DNA of 64,000 bases. Origin: Eulemur rufifrons. Taxonomy: Eukaryota; Chordata; Mammalia; Primates; Lemuridae. The notes below the pieces were generated by a model, which saw only the letters and a program-made list of their open reading frames with translations, was not told the DNA's origin and did not search any database. This document shows positions 60,741 to 64,000 of the stretch, piece by piece. How positions within the stretch are numbered: the stretch's first letter is position 1; each line of letters opens with the position of its first letter. Position numbers and translations under genes: made by a program. The DNA is taken from positions 243,154,843 through 243,218,842 of the forward strand of contig NC_090989.1 of assembly GCF_041146395.1 (NCBI RefSeq). Direction: 5' to 3'.

Positions 60741-63700
60741 TTTATTATTGAAATTGCCTTAAGGTGATTTACTTCCTTCTCCCCTTTCTAAAAGTAGCAA
60801 ATGAAATTCATGGGATTAGCCTCTAAGGAACAAATAGGCAGAGATGAAATGCAGCCATGAGCTAGCGCCTGGCAGGGCCCAGAAGGGAGGTGCCAAGAGG
60901 ACATGGGTGGATCATGGGAGAATTGATGGGAAAGATTCTCTGTTCCCGGAAGAGAGCAGGCTGCAACGGCTTCTCTCAAGTTTTACTGCACATTAGCAGA
61001 ACCATATGGTCTGCTCATGCGGGCAGCACCTGGGGGGACCACATCAACCTTAGACTAAAATGGAGAATTGGGAAGTTTCTGTTTAGAAAATCAAACCTAG
61101 TATGACTGCAGAAGCTGCCTCTGTCCTCAGCTTCCACATAATGTATTTCTTCACACAGAGTCTATTTGAGTTGGGTTTTTTCCCATTCCATGTCCACCAA
61201 GAGAAGGAAAAAAATACTTTCTATTGCTCTGAAAAACACAGGAGAAAAGATTCTATCTTTTGTATATGAGGATGGTGAGTGGTTAAACAGAGAGGATAAA
61301 GGATAGGAGAGAATGTTCTTTTGCAGACTCAAAATCAATGTCTTATCAAACCCAAATCAAATTGTATATGGCAAAGTCATTAGACCCAGAGCCTACCTGT
61401 TAAGAATGAATATTTTGCCCTAACATTAAATTCCATTATGTTGCAGAAGCTGAGTGTCTTTCAGCCAACCATAAAAAACGTGAGAAGCAAAACTTGATAC
61501 AGCATCAACATAGTGGAAGATGCAGGAAGCACAGATTCTGCAGGTTTAAATAGGAAACCCCGCAGTTTGCTGCGTCCCTGCTCAGAACTGCGCCATTTTT
61601 GGCGGTCCTGGATTGTAAAACTTAGAGTTGAAACCAGCCTTATTTATCTGGTCCCCACCCTCGTTCCCTGCCCTTTGCTCAGTGTCTCCCCACAGCTGCC
61701 ACTGTGCTGTCACAAAGCTACTCACAGCTCACCCGTTTTGAAGCCCATCCTCTCAAACTGCTCCTCCTGGCATTACCCCATACTCCAGTCTTTCCTGGCT
61801 CCTTTCTCATCAAACCTTGCTGTTTGGCTTGCTACTTTCTCAGGAACTTAGAGACAAATGAGAGAATTTGATTAAATATTGAGATAACATGCAAATGTGT
61901 CACACCCTCTAGCAAGCAGATTTATAGTTAACAGAGGCCTCGATGCCTTAACTCGTGGAAGAGCCTACTGGTAGGATTTCAGGAAACATGGCAGCATGGA
62001 AGGAAAACTATCTGTAAAGTAGCGTCTCCCAGCCTATTCCAGCAAATCACACTTTATCGGTTATGATGGTTTTGGCTGCAAGTAATGAAATCTCTAACTC
62101 AAATGGCCAAAATAATAACAATACTTATCTCATGCAAGAAGTCCCAAGTACTAACAAGGCTGTCCCATCTCTCTCCTCTGCCCACTTCAGTGTGTCCCCC
62201 ACCTTGTTCCAAGCAAATCCCTCTCATGTTGGCAAGATATCCACCATAGTTCTAGGCATCCTACATTAACACAACCAAGTCCAGAATAAGAGTAGATATC
62301 TCATCTTATAGATTATTTATCAGAGAGACATTTTATATTGCCCACCAGCAATCTTCTCACATATCACTGGCCAGAATAAGTTTATATACTCATTCCTAAC
62401 CCAATTATTGCCACAGGTGATGTGTTAATTACGCCGAGGTTAGACTACTCAGACTTTATCTTATAGTCACTTAAGAGAGGGCAGAACTCCCAAACAAACC
62501 TGAGATTCTTTACATATGGAGCCCAGTAGAACTTAAATGTTAACCTGCTCTTGTATCTTTAATGTACTTTGGTTTAAATTCAGTTATCATATCCTTCTTC
62601 TGCCAAAGGCCTTGTTATTTTGAGCTTTATGGATTGTAGTATAAGAAAAAGTAACATAAAAGAAGAATCAGAAGACCAGACAAACAGTAGAGTCTGAATT
62701 TTGTAGAGTCCAGAAGATTTTATTACATGATTGCCAGTTTCTCATAACCACTGACCTTCCAGGGTAACTCAAAACCCAGAAGTGGTTGTCTTAGACCACA
62801 AAAATCAAATTAGGAGCAAGTGAGTATAAACTTAAACAAGGTCCACTGTGTTGGTGAGGTAGGAATCAGAAATGACATTTTAGACAGTGCTGACAAGTCA
62901 AAAGCACCAATAACAAACAATGAAGGTGATATTTTTCTGCAAGTTGACAAAGCCAGAAAAAATACACCTTAAGTCTTCATTTCATTGATCCAGAATGAAG
63001 AAAGTCACTGCTTTAAATATCAGCTCCACTTTTAAGTGGATTAAAATGACGAAAAGGTAAAGCAAAACCTGAAGCTTTTTCTGGAAAGTTTCATGGGCAC
63101 ACCTGGCCAGGGACAGGATCTCTGGCTCCCATCTATCTGCTAAAGAACCTCATAAAACTGTGAGGTTCTATTACATGGCTTTTCACAGAGTGGCTTATAC
63201 TATGAAGAGTATTGCCTAAACTTATTTTAAAGAAGGACAAGGTGGTCTTCATCTTTGTTGAACTTCCTACTGCTTGAAAAAGTGCTAATTAGTAGCTATT
63301 AATCTAAATTTATTGAAAAACAATGGTTTGGTTTGAAAACATGTAGAAAATAACTGAATTATTTACAGCGTGCTCTGTTTAACAACGTAGGGAAGGGATG
63401 TGTCTAAAAAGTTTCTTTAAAATATGTTAAAACAGAAAGTTTAAATGATTAAAGTTTAAAGATTAAACATTAATCCCCGATTAAAAAAAAAAAAAACTAG
63501 TTGCCAGAATAAAGGCTGTAAAAGTTATATTTACTATAATGAAAAATTAAGACACATTGTATTAGCAATTTCGGATGAAAAATTCACTTCCTTAAATCAA
63601 GTTTCTTGTACAAACATATCTTAATACACTAGTATGAGTCACATGGGGTCTTCCCCATGAGCCAACACTGGAGCCTTGGCTTGGCAACCCTTCACAACAG

Positions 63701-64000
63701 CCAGGAGCCAAAGGAGAAAACCAAAACACCTGTGCTATTCTCATGGTATCACTGCTTGTCCAGGTAACCAAGTGACACAAAGCAAAACCTGTGGCCAGTA
63801 GAACACAATATTTTACTCAGTGGATTTTTAAACAATCACATCCCATTGGTTGTGTAAGTATTCATCCTTTTCTACTCATTTTGACAGGCAATTTTGTCTC
63901 CTACAAACTCCAAGTATAATATTGACTTGTAATCATATTTCTATAAGTGAACATCACCAAACAGCTAATATTTGACTTTACCTTTCCTTGAACAACAGCC
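60741..64000. other. Intergenic DNA, mostly unassigned, with an L2-like patch
   Basis: About 61640-61850 resembles L2 (ctcagtgtctccccacagct, ccatactccagtctttcctg). About 62060-62430 starts like another ancient repeat (ggttttggctgcaagtaatg) that I cannot name. The remainder up to the window end shows no gene. An A run lies at about 63483-63495. Confidence 0.45.

Noticed and set aside
61513..61851. 112-codon plus-strand open frame
   Set aside because: It overlaps an L2-like patch and shows no conserved domain.

Overview
This is primate nuclear DNA, most likely from a strepsirrhine and probably a Malagasy lemur. The two complete Alu elements (about 33072-33421 and 41231-41567) carry the strepsirrhine right-arm type and share an extra segment of about 40 bp after the central A-rich linker. 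A short LINE-1 tail at about 35648-35947 ends with the 3' sequence I associate with young lemur L1s. The species cannot be fixed from the window alone.

I see no intact protein-coding gene, exon or RNA gene. The window reads as an intergenic, AT-rich stretch built from layers of old transposons. Almost all short open frames are chance frames inside L1, L2 or unique DNA. The clearest gene-derived sequence is a processed pseudogene of RPF1 (ribosome production factor 1) at 20365-21638. It is intronless, keeps a poly(A) tail and 13-bp target duplications, and is broken by two single-base frameshifts.

Layout: 1-1172, Alu arm plus an L1 3' end. 1173-7140, mostly unique AT-rich DNA with MER5A, L2 and one homeodomain-motif-rich block. 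7140-15020, a large L1 cluster holding a MaLR LTR and a 201-bp duplication. 15020-20350, unique DNA with an MLT1-type LTR. 20365-21638, RPF1 pseudogene. 21650-31985, unique DNA with L2, MIR and three L1 pieces. 31985-38155, an old L1 assembly interrupted by an Alu and by the lemur-type L1 tail. 38180-45330, L2 and MIR, then a Tigger element split by an Alu, then a full-length hAT transposon (42648-45065) with a perfect 8-bp target duplication and a decayed BED-finger transposase. 45330-53390, unique DNA with MIR and L2. 53390-55560, one long L2 holding a solo gammaretrovirus-like LTR and a MER2. 55560-64000, mostly unique DNA with an L1 tail, a MIR and a CpG-retaining, homeobox-motif-rich block at about 59900-60740.

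Nothing here forms an operon or pathway. The interest lies in insertion order, in the hAT copy, in the local duplication, and in possible conserved regulatory DNA. Repeat family names come from remembered consensus sequences and were not checked with a masking program; edges not pinned by target duplications are accurate to tens of bases.
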